A stretch of DNA of 64,000 nucleotides from Spirosoma sordidisoli (GTDB lineage: Bacteria > Bacteroidota > Bacteroidia > Cytophagales > Spirosomataceae), in assembly GCF_004138325.1 (NCBI RefSeq), contig NZ_SBLB01000003.1, positions 186,001 to 250,000 on the forward strand. The letters are read 5' to 3'. How positions within the stretch are numbered: position 1 is the first letter of the stretch; every line of letters starts with the position of its first letter. The notes under the pieces are model-generated. The model was not told where the DNA came from, ran no database searches, and saw nothing but the letters and a program-made list of their open reading frames with translations. The translations under genes and the position numbers were made by a program. This document shows positions 53,955-62,531 of the stretch, piece by piece.

Positions 53955-54959
53955 TTAAACGGATGCTGTCTCTAAAATCGGGGCCTTCGGGGCGTTGGTC
54001 GGTAGGGTCGCCAGTTGCGTTTCCAGGTAGTCGACGAAGCGGGCGTAGGGGTCAAAGCCTACTACGTTCACGGCATCGGCGACGAAGTTGGAGAGGGCGT
54101 TGATGTCGTAGAACAGCACCGCACCGGTCTGGTCGTCGATCAGGTACTCGACCCCGCCCACGTCCATATGAGCCGCCCGGGCAATCTGCTCCACCTGGGC
54201 GATGATCTCGGCCGGGGGCGTGTAGGCTTCGACCTGAATCCCTTTTTTAGGCGCTTCCGTCAGGCAGAAATCAGCCGAAGGCGCTTCGGGAATGGCGCAG
54301 ATCTCGGCCGGACAAAGGTTGAAGCTTTCGCCCGTGGTGAAAACTTTCATGGCGTACAGAAACTGGCCGTTCAGCGTTTCTACCCGAACGATATGCCCAG
54401 CCCGCGGCTGGATGTACTCCTGCACCAGGGCCGTCTGATCGATACCCAGGTCAATCTGGTCGGCTTCGAGGGCCGCCTGTAACCCGTCGGGCGTATCGAA
54501 ACGGACAATACCCGCCCCGGCCCCGCCGATATTCACCTTCACGACCAGCGGAAACCGGAGCTGGGCGGCCGCTTTTGGTATCTGCGACACATGGTTGACC
54601 ACCAGGCTTTTGGGGAAGCGGAGACCCAGCGAGGCCAGCAGCGCCAGCTGACGGGCTTTGTTGGTCTCGATGCTGGTAGCCACCGTGCCGTTGATCACCC
54701 GTACGCCGATGCGCTCCAGGTGGGTCAGATAGCCCGCCGTATGGAAGATTCCCTGTCCGTTGCCACGCAGGTAAGCCGATGAACTCATCCGGTTCACGAC
54801 CAGCGCATACGGGCTTTCCGACTCGGACGGATCGTAGAGGTGATGAGCCGCGTCGATTCGTTCGTAGGGGATGGCCCGTCGGTCCAGCTCGGCAAACAGC
54901 GGCTTGAACCAGTCGGGGTGTTCATAATAGATGCCAATGGGTTTTTGCGGGGTACTCAT
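53955..54959 (-). CDS. RimK-like ATP-grasp ligase
   Basis: A 334-residue ATP-grasp protein. The N-terminal domain is IGIYYEHPDWFKPLFAELDRRAI and LVVNRMSSSAYLRGNGQ. The ATP-grasp fold follows: NKARQLALLASLGLRFPKSLVVN, FPLVVKVNIGGAGAGIVRFD (Gly-rich loop), ALVQEYIQPRAGHIVRVETLNGQFLYAMKV, and the metal-binding end VGGVEYLIDDQTGAVLFYDINALSNF. Such enzymes make amide or peptide-like bonds through an acyl phosphate. The acceptor is unknown; it could ligate an amino acid to the locus substrate or its product. It lies between SusD and the LLM gene in the same operon. Confidence 0.85.
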   Translation of the reverse strand: MSTPQKPIGIYYEHPDWFKPLFAELDRRAIPYERIDAAHHLYDPSESESPYALVVNRMSSSAYLRGNGQGIFHTAGYLTHLERIGVRVINGTVATSIETNKARQLALLASLGLRFPKSLVVNHVSQIPKAAAQLRFPLVVKVNIGGAGAGIVRFDTPDGLQAALEADQIDLGIDQTALVQEYIQPRAGHIVRVETLNGQFLYAMKVFTTGESFNLCPAEICAIPEAPSADFCLTEAPKKGIQVEAYTPPAEIIAQVEQIARAAHMDVGGVEYLIDDQTGAVLFYDINALSNFVADAVNVVGFDPYARFVDYLETQLATLPTNAPKAPILETASV

Positions 54960-55059
54960 AGTCTGTATTTAGTTTGCGAGACAACACCCAAATCGGGGTT
55001 CTGATTCATTAAACCGCGATTATCGCCGGGCATTTGTCCGTTTCGTCAGGCTCTGGCTC

Positions 55060-56388
55060 CTAGTAGCCGGGGTTCTGTATCAGGTCGGGGTCGGCGGCTA
55101 TGTCATTGAACGGAATGGGAAATACCCATTTCCGTTGATCCGTCAGGCCGAGCACCTCACCCGCCCGCCCGGTGCGGACCAGGTCGAACCAGCGGTGGGC
55201 TTCGAAGGCAAACTCGATCCGCCGTTCGTTTTCGATGGCCAGGAGCAGGGCCGCCGGGCTCGTTACGGTTACGGTAGTCAGGCTCGCCCGGCTTCGGATG
55301 GCGTTCAGATCGGCCAGTGCATCGGTAAGCTTGTCCTGGCGGGCGCGGGCTTCGGCCCGGATCAGGTACAGCTCGGCGACCCGGATCAGATAGGCTGGAT
55401 CGTCGCGCTGGGCCGCCCGGTTATACAGGTTGCCATACACGAAATCCGTTGTGCCAACCCGCACGGTAGCCAGCAGGGCCGCGCGGTTTCCGCCAACATC
55501 GGCTCGGTTGATCAGGCTCGTAAACTCAGGCGTCGGCTGAAGGGTATACTGGCCGCCCAACGCACTCGGGAACCAGTTGTTCCACTGGCTGTTCTGGTCG
55601 GCAATGCTGTAGGTGAGCTCCAGCACCGACTCCGTGCTGCCAAAGGGCGCTGCCGAAAACGCCCGGTAGGGGGTAACCAGCCGATAGGCTGCGCCGGCTA
55701 GTACCTGGGTCGCGTAGGTTTCGGCCTCGGCCCACTGCCCCCGGTAGAGGTGCAATCGGGCCCGCAGCGCCCGGGCCGTATTTTTCACCGCCCGGTTTCT
55801 CGTGGTGCCGTCGGGCAGTAAACGTTCGGCTTCGATCAGGTCGGCAAGAACCTGGTCATAGGTCTGTACCAGGGTGCTGCGTTTGATACCCTGGCCATCG
55901 GCCGCGGAGCGGGTCGGTTTCAGCACCAGCGGTACGCCACCCCAGCCACGGCCAAGGTCGAAATACCCCAGGGCCCGAATGAAATAAGCCTCCCCCAGCA
56001 GCTGGTTCTTTTCGGTGGCCGACAGCAGCGGATCAGTCAGGTCAGGCAGAGCCGCAATCACGTTGTTGGCCGAATTGATCGCCTGGTAAATCTGGGTCCA
56101 GGTTTCGGTAATGATCACATTGTCGGCGCTCAGGGCGTTCTGGTCGATCTGGTTAAACTGGTTCAGTGTCCCGTTAAAGCGAACGTTGTCGCCGGGCAAA
56201 TAGCCCAGCACCGGGAAGTTCAGCTGGTAATAATTCTGGACACCACTGTAGGTGCCGAGCAGAGCCGCCCGCGCACTGCCCGCATCGTTGATAGCCCGGC
56301 TATCGGGAAGCTGCTGAAAAGGCTGAACATCGAGCGTATCGCAGGAAGCCAGCAGGAACAGGGTAAAAAAAGCGTGAATGTACTTCAT
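55060..56388 (-). CDS. SusD/RagB-family outer-membrane lipoprotein
   Basis: A 442-residue surface lipoprotein with lipobox LASC (Cys16). Family features: YSGVQNYYQLNFPVLGYLPGDNVRFN, INSANNVIAAL, GEAYFIRALGYFDLGRGWGGVPLVL, ALRARLHLYRGQWAEAETYATQVL, and the end NERRIEFAFEAHRWFDLVRTGRAGEVLG. It binds the ligand as a lid over SusC. Residues 55-110 carry many Gln/Asn. It follows susC by 20 bp. Confidence 0.93.
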   Translation of the reverse strand: MKYIHAFFTLFLLASCDTLDVQPFQQLPDSRAINDAGSARAALLGTYSGVQNYYQLNFPVLGYLPGDNVRFNGTLNQFNQIDQNALSADNVIITETWTQIYQAINSANNVIAALPDLTDPLLSATEKNQLLGEAYFIRALGYFDLGRGWGGVPLVLKPTRSAADGQGIKRSTLVQTYDQVLADLIEAERLLPDGTTRNRAVKNTARALRARLHLYRGQWAEAETYATQVLAGAAYRLVTPYRAFSAAPFGSTESVLELTYSIADQNSQWNNWFPSALGGQYTLQPTPEFTSLINRADVGGNRAALLATVRVGTTDFVYGNLYNRAAQRDDPAYLIRVAELYLIRAEARARQDKLTDALADLNAIRSRASLTTVTVTSPAALLLAIENERRIEFAFEAHRWFDLVRTGRAGEVLGLTDQRKWVFPIPFNDIAADPDLIQNPGY

Positions 56389-56408
56389 GGTATTGCTCGG
56401 GAAAGTGG

Positions 56409-59400
56409 CTACAGACCAATGGTTAACCCGGCCTGAATGGTACGGGGCTGGGGTACGGTGGCCCAGTCGAAGTTTTTGGTATTGGCTACGTTGCTTTGCG
56501 AGTTCACCTCAGGGTCGAGGCCCGAGTAGGGGGTAATGGTAAAGAGGTTGGTGGCCTGTACGTAGGCCCGCACGGAAGCCAGCCGGAGCCGGGTCAGGAG
56601 CGGAGCCGGCAGCCGGTATCCCAGCGACAGTGTACGCAGCCGGATGAACGAGCCGTCTTCGAGGTAACGGTCGCTCAGATTCTGCACAACGCCCCCGTAG
56701 TTATTGTTGTTGGGGTCGGTGGTCAGCCTCGGAATAGAGGTCTGGTCGCCCCGCTGCTGCCAGCGGTTGAGCTGATCCGGGTAATAGCCAATGTTCCGCT
56801 GCGTGCCGCCGTGGACCAGAAAGAACCGGTTCATATTCATGATCTTGGCACCCTGCTCGACGTACAGGTTGAGGCCCAGGTCGAACCCTTTGTAGGCCAG
56901 GGTATTGGAAAAGCCGCCAAAGAAGTTTGGCCAGGCATTGCCAACCAGCTGCCGGTCGGCAACGGTGATGGCCCCGTCGTTATTGACGTCCTGGTATTCG
57001 GCATCACCGGTTTCGGGATTGACCCGAGTTTGCCGGTACAGCCAGAACGAGTAGAGAGACGCACCTTCTTCGAGCCGGAAAATATCCCGCGAGCCGGTAG
57101 TGATGGGAGCTGCCAGTTTTTCGATGCGGTTGATGTTCCGGGCCAGGTTAAAGGAACTGCTCCAGCTCAGCTCCCGCCGGTTGATCCAGTTGGCGGTTAC
57201 CTGGAACTCGATGCCTTTGTTGCTGACGGCGCCGAAATTCTGGATCACCGAGGAGTAGCCAAGCTTGCGGGGTACGGGTACGTTCAGCAGCAGTCCGTAG
57301 GTGTATTTGTCGTAGTAATTGACTTCCAGAGCCAGTCTGCGTTTCAGCACGGCTGCGTCGAGCCCGATGTTCCACTGGCGGGTCGTTTCCCAGCTCAGGT
57401 CCGCATTGGCCAGTTGCAGGGGCGCCGTGCCGGGCAGGTCGAGGTAGTTGGCGCCACCCTGCCACAAGCCCAGCGATGCGAAGTCGCTGATACCGGCCTG
57501 GTTGCCGGTCAGTCCCCAGCTGGCCCGCAGCTTCAGTTCATCGAAGGCGTTCAGATTGCGCAGGAAATTTTCTTCCGACACCCGCCAGCCCAGACCAACG
57601 GACGGAAAGTAGCCCCAGCGCCGGGACAGACCGAAACGCGACGATGCATCGGCCCGCAGGCTGGCATCCAGGGAGTAGCGGTCCCGAAAGTTATAATTGG
57701 CCTTGCCGAAGAAAGACACCAGACCCGCCTTCGACCGGCTCGACGAACCGGTTTGGGTAGCAGACGAAGCAATGGTTTGCAGATCGTTGGAGGGGAACTG
57801 CTGGCCGCTGAGGGTCGTGCGCTGAAACGTATTCTGCTGGAGGGTATTGCCAACCAGGACCTGTACCGAATGCTGGTCGGCGAAGGTCTGTCGGTAGGTC
57901 AGTACCTGCTCATTCAGCAGGGTGACATCGCGTGAGAGAAACGACGTAGCCGTACCGCGGGGTTGCCCCGCCAGCAACAGGGTGTTGTTGTAGTTGTTCT
58001 CGTACATGTCGTTGAAGTCGATGCTCCAGCTGCTGCGCAGGCTCAGATGCGGAGAGAAGTCATAGACACCGAACAGATTGCTGATGATGCGCGACCCTAC
58101 CGCGTTGTTGTTCAGGTTGTTGATGAGAGCCAGGTGGTTGTCGAAGTTGCCGTATTTGGCATACGAGCCATCGGCATTGAAAACGGGCAGGTTGGAGCGG
58201 GGAAACAGCGCCGAATTAATGACACCCGCCGGATTGTTGTCATTGCTGCTGACGTTCCGGATGGTGCGGGCCAGGGTGGTACTGGTCCCGATCTTCAGCC
58301 GGTCGTTTACCTGATTGTCGAGGTTGATGCGCAGGCTGTAGCGTTCAAAATTGGTCGGCCGTACGATCGACTCCTGCCTGAAATAGCCTCCTCCGATATA
58401 AAACTGCGTTTTGTCGGTGCCGCCCGAGGCCGACAGCTCGTAGTTAGCCGTGCGGGCCGTCCGGAACAGATCGTTGATGCGGTTAAAGGTAAGCTGCTGC
58501 TGGGGTAAACCCAGGCCGCCGTCCGCTACAGCGCGGTAGGGGACATTGGCCGGGTTCCCGCCGTCGTTGATGAAGCGTTCATTTTCCAGTTCGGCCAGCT
58601 GCTGACCGGTTACCGTTTCAAAGACCTTCGGCGCTTTTGACCAGCCCTGGTAGGTATCGAAGGTGAGCCGGGTTTTGCCCGACTTACCGCGTTTGGTGGT
58701 GATCAGGACAACCCCGTTGGCCCCGCGCGATCCGTAAATGGCCGTGGCATTGGCGTCTTTCAGAATTTCGATGGATTCGATATCGGCCGGATTCAGGTCG
58801 GCCAGCGGGTTAGAAGGGACCTGGTTGCCGAGTCCAGTGGCTACCAGGTTGGTGTTATTGATGAACACCCCGTCAACCACATACAGCGGATCGTTGCCGG
58901 CATTGACCGAGTTGGTGCCCCGCACCCGGATAAAAATGCCGCCCCCCGGCACCCCCGAATTGGCCTGAACCTGCACCCCCGGGGCCCGACCCTGCAGAAG
59001 CTGATCGGGACTCGCAACGGGGATGTCTTTCAGATCGTCACCCTTTACGGTCGAGATGGCACTGGTCAGTGACTTCCGGCTCTGTTCGCCATAGCCCGTC
59101 ACAACGATCTCCGACAATTGCCGGACGTCATTCTGGAGCCGGATCGTCAGCGGCTCGCCGGCTGGTCTGATTTCCTGGGTTACATACCCAATGGCGCTGA
59201 TGATCAGCAGGGTGTTTGCCTGGTCAAGAACCAGCGAGAAGCGGCCTTCGGCATCCGTAGATGTGCCCTGACTGGTGCCTTTTACCGCAACGGTTACGCC
59301 GGGCAGACGCTCGCCATCTTCTGCCTGGATGGTGCCGGTTAGGCGGGTTTGCCCTGTCCCGCCAGATTGGGCCAGTACAGTACTGGTCAGGAGTAGCCAG

Positions 59401-59432
59401 CCGGCTACCCATGCCGATAAAGATTTAAACAT
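56409..59432 (-). CDS. SusC/RagA-family TonB-linked outer-membrane transporter
   Basis: A 1007-residue TonB-dependent transporter of the SusC type. Signal peptide about 1-22; an N-terminal carboxypeptidase-like domain (about 30-105, LTGTIQAEDGERLPGVTVAVKGTSQGTSTDAEGRF); the conserved region LSEIVVTGYGEQSRKSLTSAIS before the plug; plug motifs LLQGRAPGVQVQANSGVPGG, IRVRGTNSVNAGNDPLYVVDGV and ILKDANATAIYGSRGANGVVLITTKRG. The barrel follows, ending in IQAGLTIGL. Pairs with the SusD downstream to import large or peptide-type substrates. The substrate is not necessarily a glycan; no glycosidase is nearby. Confidence 0.95.
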   Translation of the reverse strand: MFKSLSAWVAGWLLLTSTVLAQSGGTGQTRLTGTIQAEDGERLPGVTVAVKGTSQGTSTDAEGRFSLVLDQANTLLIISAIGYVTQEIRPAGEPLTIRLQNDVRQLSEIVVTGYGEQSRKSLTSAISTVKGDDLKDIPVASPDQLLQGRAPGVQVQANSGVPGGGIFIRVRGTNSVNAGNDPLYVVDGVFINNTNLVATGLGNQVPSNPLADLNPADIESIEILKDANATAIYGSRGANGVVLITTKRGKSGKTRLTFDTYQGWSKAPKVFETVTGQQLAELENERFINDGGNPANVPYRAVADGGLGLPQQQLTFNRINDLFRTARTANYELSASGGTDKTQFYIGGGYFRQESIVRPTNFERYSLRINLDNQVNDRLKIGTSTTLARTIRNVSSNDNNPAGVINSALFPRSNLPVFNADGSYAKYGNFDNHLALINNLNNNAVGSRIISNLFGVYDFSPHLSLRSSWSIDFNDMYENNYNNTLLLAGQPRGTATSFLSRDVTLLNEQVLTYRQTFADQHSVQVLVGNTLQQNTFQRTTLSGQQFPSNDLQTIASSATQTGSSSRSKAGLVSFFGKANYNFRDRYSLDASLRADASSRFGLSRRWGYFPSVGLGWRVSEENFLRNLNAFDELKLRASWGLTGNQAGISDFASLGLWQGGANYLDLPGTAPLQLANADLSWETTRQWNIGLDAAVLKRRLALEVNYYDKYTYGLLLNVPVPRKLGYSSVIQNFGAVSNKGIEFQVTANWINRRELSWSSSFNLARNINRIEKLAAPITTGSRDIFRLEEGASLYSFWLYRQTRVNPETGDAEYQDVNNDGAITVADRQLVGNAWPNFFGGFSNTLAYKGFDLGLNLYVEQGAKIMNMNRFFLVHGGTQRNIGYYPDQLNRWQQRGDQTSIPRLTTDPNNNNYGGVVQNLSDRYLEDGSFIRLRTLSLGYRLPAPLLTRLRLASVRAYVQATNLFTITPYSGLDPEVNSQSNVANTKNFDWATVPQPRTIQAGLTIGL

Positions 59433-59521
59433 GGTATGAACTGTGGTTACGTGAAAACTGGCCTGCCAGGGCCTGTAAATAGACTGACCGAACCGGTTGC
59501 CGCCGATCCGCTCAGCGTTAG

Positions 59522-60775
59522 TCAGCGGCCGCCGGTTGCCGCCGGGACCGGTTCGTTTTTAAGGAGTTTGTCAATCGTCTGGTTGAATTCGGCTACGTAG
59601 GCATCATAATAGCTGCCGGTAGCCGGACCCGTGTACCCCGTATGAATCTGCGCTACCTTACCCTGACGATCCAGTATAATCGTTGTCGGGAAGGCCAGCA
59701 CCCTGTTCAGGGCAGGGAGGGCGTCGGAAGCTGCTTTCTTGTCGGCCAGACCCGCAAAGAGAATGTCGTATTGTACATCAAACCGGTTGATGAGCCGGGA
59801 GAGGGCGGTTCTGGCGAATGCGAGATCGTTCTTCCGCTCAAACGCCAGTCCGATAATCTCGACACCCCGCTGCCGGTTGGCTTTGTACCAGGGCGCCAGA
59901 AAAGCCGCTTCGTCGATGCAGTTGGGGCACCAGCTGCCCAGAATGGTAACGACCACTACTTTATCCTTGTATTTGGCATCGGTGAGCGAAACCGGCTTTC
60001 CGGTCAGGTCGGGGAAAGTGAACGCAAGCTGGTTATAACCCGGTTTCAGCTGGGTGAGGCTGTAGAGATCGGGTAGTTTGGCCCCATCATTCTTTTTGCC
60101 CGTTACCGGTATGGTGCCCCGGATGTAGCGAAACGTACCGGTCAGGCTGCCGTCAGGCTGAATGGTACCCTGAAAAACCGAAGGCGATGATCCGCTGAAC
60201 GCCGAAAGTCTGAACTCATTTCCGGTAACCTGCCCGTCGAGGTACCGATAGTCCCCGGTCGTTGTTAGAATGGTTCCGGTTACGCGGCTGCCGGTTTGGG
60301 TGAAAACGCCCACGGTCTGATTGACGTCGTTCGGATCGTTTGGATTGCGCTGGATGCCAATTTCCCATTTTCCGGTCAGGCTAACGGTCGGGGCAGCCCC
60401 TTTTTCGAATCGGTCCGAACGCCCGTACGCGGCCGTTACGGGGATGGGGCGTCCCTGACCAGCCCGGTAAATACCCGTCAACAGCTGGCCCGAGCGTTTG
60501 AAACGAAGGCTGGCGTCATAAAGGGGAATGGGAATGACGATCGAATCGCCTTCGGCATGAGTACCCGTCAGCTCTTCCCGCTCGTTTGCATTCAGCAGGT
60601 AGACAGTTACCGCTGCATTGTTTTTGACCTGCACCTCGAAGTTAAACGGTATGGCTCCCGAGGAGGTTTGAAATTCGCCCCGGTACTGACCGGCTGGCAA
60701 CGAAACCGGCGTTTGCGCCAGGGCTACTGTGCCCATGAGCAGGGTACCGGTCAATGCACCTAAAGTTGCTTTCAT
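59522..60775 (-). CDS. Exported TlpA/thioredoxin-fold disulfide reductase-like protein
   Basis: A 417-residue exported protein (signal peptide to about residue 20, VALAQ). The N-terminal 250 residues form a beta-rich domain of unknown role (GQYRGEFQTSSGAIPFNFEVQV, GKWEIGIQRNPN). The C-terminal thioredoxin-like domain (about 255-405) has VVVVTILGSWCPNCIDEAAF with redox pair C283 and C286, and the cis-Pro in LAFPTTIILD. TlpA-type proteins reduce disulfides in the periplasm. It is the first gene of the SusCD operon, divergent from the Rrf2 regulator, which suggests the imported substrate contains a thiol or disulfide. Confidence 0.85.
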   Translation of the reverse strand: MKATLGALTGTLLMGTVALAQTPVSLPAGQYRGEFQTSSGAIPFNFEVQVKNNAAVTVYLLNANEREELTGTHAEGDSIVIPIPLYDASLRFKRSGQLLTGIYRAGQGRPIPVTAAYGRSDRFEKGAAPTVSLTGKWEIGIQRNPNDPNDVNQTVGVFTQTGSRVTGTILTTTGDYRYLDGQVTGNEFRLSAFSGSSPSVFQGTIQPDGSLTGTFRYIRGTIPVTGKKNDGAKLPDLYSLTQLKPGYNQLAFTFPDLTGKPVSLTDAKYKDKVVVVTILGSWCPNCIDEAAFLAPWYKANRQRGVEIIGLAFERKNDLAFARTALSRLINRFDVQYDILFAGLADKKAASDALPALNRVLAFPTTIILDRQGKVAQIHTGYTGPATGSYYDAYVAEFNQTIDKLLKNEPVPAATGGR

Positions 60776-60834
60776 AAAACTGGTTGTATAAAGTGAATGA
60801 TTGATAATCAGGTGATGTTCAGTATTAATATTTA

Positions 60835-60857
60835 TAATCTATATATTAAATAGATTA
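60835..60857. promoter_or_regulatory. Inverted repeat TAATCTA-N9-TAGATTA
   Basis: Perfect 7-bp arms in the AT-rich block 60 bp upstream of the TlpA-like gene. A candidate operator of the SusCD operon. Confidence 0.35.
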
Positions 60858-61181
60858 AACTTGGAAATAAAGAAGCCAGCGTGTAGGCTGACTTGGTTTG
60901 GGTGGGCAGTGATGGAACCGAACTGCCGGGAGCAAAATTGGGGCGTGAAGTTTGGTTCTGCAAGAAAAAGTTAAAAAAAATGATTGTCAGCTGGTTATGT
61001 AATAGTCTATCGGGTTTTAGGTGTATTGGGTATACCGATTGCCTACGAAAGTTTTGGGTTCATGCCAAGTAAGTCAGCCACAGCGAGTAAGCTGAACCAG
61101 CCGGAAACCGAGGTAGAGGGAGCTCTCTTTTTGGAAAGAAACCGGCCAAAATTTTTATTTTTCAAAATAGTGCACAAAATT

Positions 61182-61216
61182 TATAGGACAAACAGACTAG
61201 TTCTATAAGTCTATAG
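61182..61216. promoter_or_regulatory. Candidate Rrf2 operator
   Basis: TATAGGAC (61182-61189) faces GTTCTATA (61200-61207, one mismatch), and CTATA-N4-TATAG (61203-61216) overlaps a near -7 box TAggCTTG (61214-61221) that lies 21 bp before the regulator ATG. The layout fits autoregulation. Confidence 0.4.
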
Positions 61217-61241
61217 GCTTGCAACGTTAACCTAAGCACGT

Positions 61242-61679
61242 ATGATCTCGAAAAAAGCGAAATACGCCATCAAGGCCCTCAAAGCACTGGCAGCTGCGTA
61301 CGGCAACGGACCGGTGCTGATTGCATCGATTGCGGAAAAGGAATCGATTCCACAAAAGTTTCTGGAGACCATACTCCTGGAGTTGCGAAATCATGGTATC
61401 CTGCAAAGTCAGAAAGGAAAAGGAGGGGGGTACCTGCTCCGGATCGAACCGGAACGGATCACCCTGGCTCAGGTCATACGGATCATTGATGGGCCTATTG
61501 CGCCCACTCCCTGTGTGTCGCTGAACTTCTACGTCCGCTGCGACGACTGTGAGGATGAAGAGACCTGCGCCATTCGACCCATTATGCTGAAGGTTCGCAA
61601 TGCGAATCTGAGTGTGTATGAATCCACGACCATGCAGATGCTGGTTGACGGAACGCACAAACTGGCCCAGGTAGCTTAG
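61242..61679 (+). CDS. Rrf2-family transcriptional regulator with four Cys
   Basis: A 145-residue Rrf2-type regulator. Winged helix-turn-helix at about 1-80 (MISKKAKYAIKALKALA, IPQKFLETILLELRNHGILQSQKGKGGGYLL). C91, C100, C103 and C109 follow in PTPCVSL and RCDDCEDEETC, a spacing unlike IscR or NsrR (three Cys and a fourth His or other ligand), but suited to a [Fe-S] cluster or redox switch. Rrf2 proteins include regulators of Fe-S, nitric oxide and cysteine metabolism (CymR). It is divergent from the TlpA-SusCD-LLM cluster, so it probably controls it. Confidence 0.85.
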   Translation: MISKKAKYAIKALKALAAAYGNGPVLIASIAEKESIPQKFLETILLELRNHGILQSQKGKGGGYLLRIEPERITLAQVIRIIDGPIAPTPCVSLNFYVRCDDCEDEETCAIRPIMLKVRNANLSVYESTTMQMLVDGTHKLAQVA

Positions 61680-61718
61680 CCTGCCGGACAGCCGAAAGGG
61701 GCATGTGCTCTAAAAATA

Positions 61719-61752
61719 CCAAAGGCCGGAACCTGGGCGGTCCGGCCTTTGG
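61719..61752. terminator. Bidirectional terminator between Rrf2 and DUF4142 genes
   Basis: CCAAAGGCCGGA (61719-61730) pairs perfectly with TCCGGCCTTTGG (61741-61752) around a 10-nt loop. Confidence 0.8.
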
Positions 61753-61772
61753 GCTTCCAGGCTTCGTGTCGC

Positions 61773-62351
61773 CTAGGCGTTTTTCATGTTCTTATCAATA
61801 GTGGTGATTCGTTCCAGGTGCTTCTGAAGCGTAGGCAGCGTTTTGGCCGCAAAGGCTTTCATGTCGGCATCTTTGGCATCGTCGGCAGCTTCTTTGAACA
61901 GTTTTACGTCTTCCTCGTGGTCATCGACCATCAGCTCCACGTATTTTTTGTCGAATTCAGCGCCGGTCAGTTTCGCCAGCTCATCCACATGTTTCTGCTC
62001 GTCATCGCCGAGTCGGGCGGGCAGGGTGATGTTTTTCTGGCCGGCCAGTGTCTTTAGCTCGTCGTGGGCCATCTGGTGGTCTTTCAGCATCATGGCGGCA
62101 AACTCCTTAACGTCGTTGCTCTGGGCTTTCTCACGGGCCATACGGGCCAGTTCCATTTCAAGCATACCCCCGTTGGCGGCTTTCACCGCAAAGTCGTTAT
62201 CATCATCAGCCTGACCGGTACCGGCCTGTTCTTTGGTGTCGTTAGCGTCGTGGGCGTTTTCAACACTGTCGGTGCTGTCTTTTTTGTTTTCGTTGCAGGC
62301 CTGCAAACCCATTGTTGCCGCAACGAGGATCATTACGAGTGTCTTTTTCAT
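61773..62351 (-). CDS. DUF4142 lipoprotein
   Basis: A 192-residue protein with a lipoprotein signal (MKKTLVMILVAATMGLQAC). A Lys/Asp-rich linker follows, then a ferritin-like helical DUF4142 domain (about 50-190) with MLEMELARMAREKAQSNDVKEFAAMMLKDHQMAHDELKTLA and the closing HLERITTIDKN. His residues are frequent on the helices (HQMAH, DDHEED). Function unknown; relatives are envelope-stress or metal-associated proteins. The frame is open to 62405, but the ATG at 62351 starts the signal peptide. Confidence 0.85.
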   Translation of the reverse strand: MKKTLVMILVAATMGLQACNENKKDSTDSVENAHDANDTKEQAGTGQADDDNDFAVKAANGGMLEMELARMAREKAQSNDVKEFAAMMLKDHQMAHDELKTLAGQKNITLPARLGDDEQKHVDELAKLTGAEFDKKYVELMVDDHEEDVKLFKEAADDAKDADMKAFAAKTLPTLQKHLERITTIDKNMKNA

Positions 62352-62531
62352 AGCGTTGTTGTGTATACGGGTGAACCTCCTGGTATGGAACTGACAGGCA
62401 CTCATCTCGTTTACCAGCTTCCCATTTCTCTATTAAACGGACTTAGGTCGGGTAATTCTGGCTGATTGTTTCCTTTCTTTAAAAGGAAAAATTACTTTCG
62501 GGACTTAACCGAATAAACGTACAACCCTTGT

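Larger units (their letters stand above)
60776..61241. promoter_or_regulatory. 466-bp divergent control region between the locus and the Rrf2 gene
   Basis: No convincing gene. AT-rich at both ends. Inverted repeats: TAATCTA (60835-60841) with TAGATTA (60851-60857) near the left operon, and CTATA-N4-TATAG (61203-61216) near the regulator. Confidence 0.5.

Noticed and set aside
56496..57935. A 479-codon open frame antisense to susC
   Set aside because: Same reason; the minus-strand SusC barrel is unambiguous.
56409..60775. Glycan utilisation locus
   Set aside because: SusCD is present but no glycosidase, lyase, sulfatase or hybrid two-component regulator is nearby; peptidases and flavin monooxygenases are instead.
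60984..61208. A 74-codon frame in the Rrf2 control region
   Set aside because: No recognisable domain, and it runs through AT-rich operator-like DNA.
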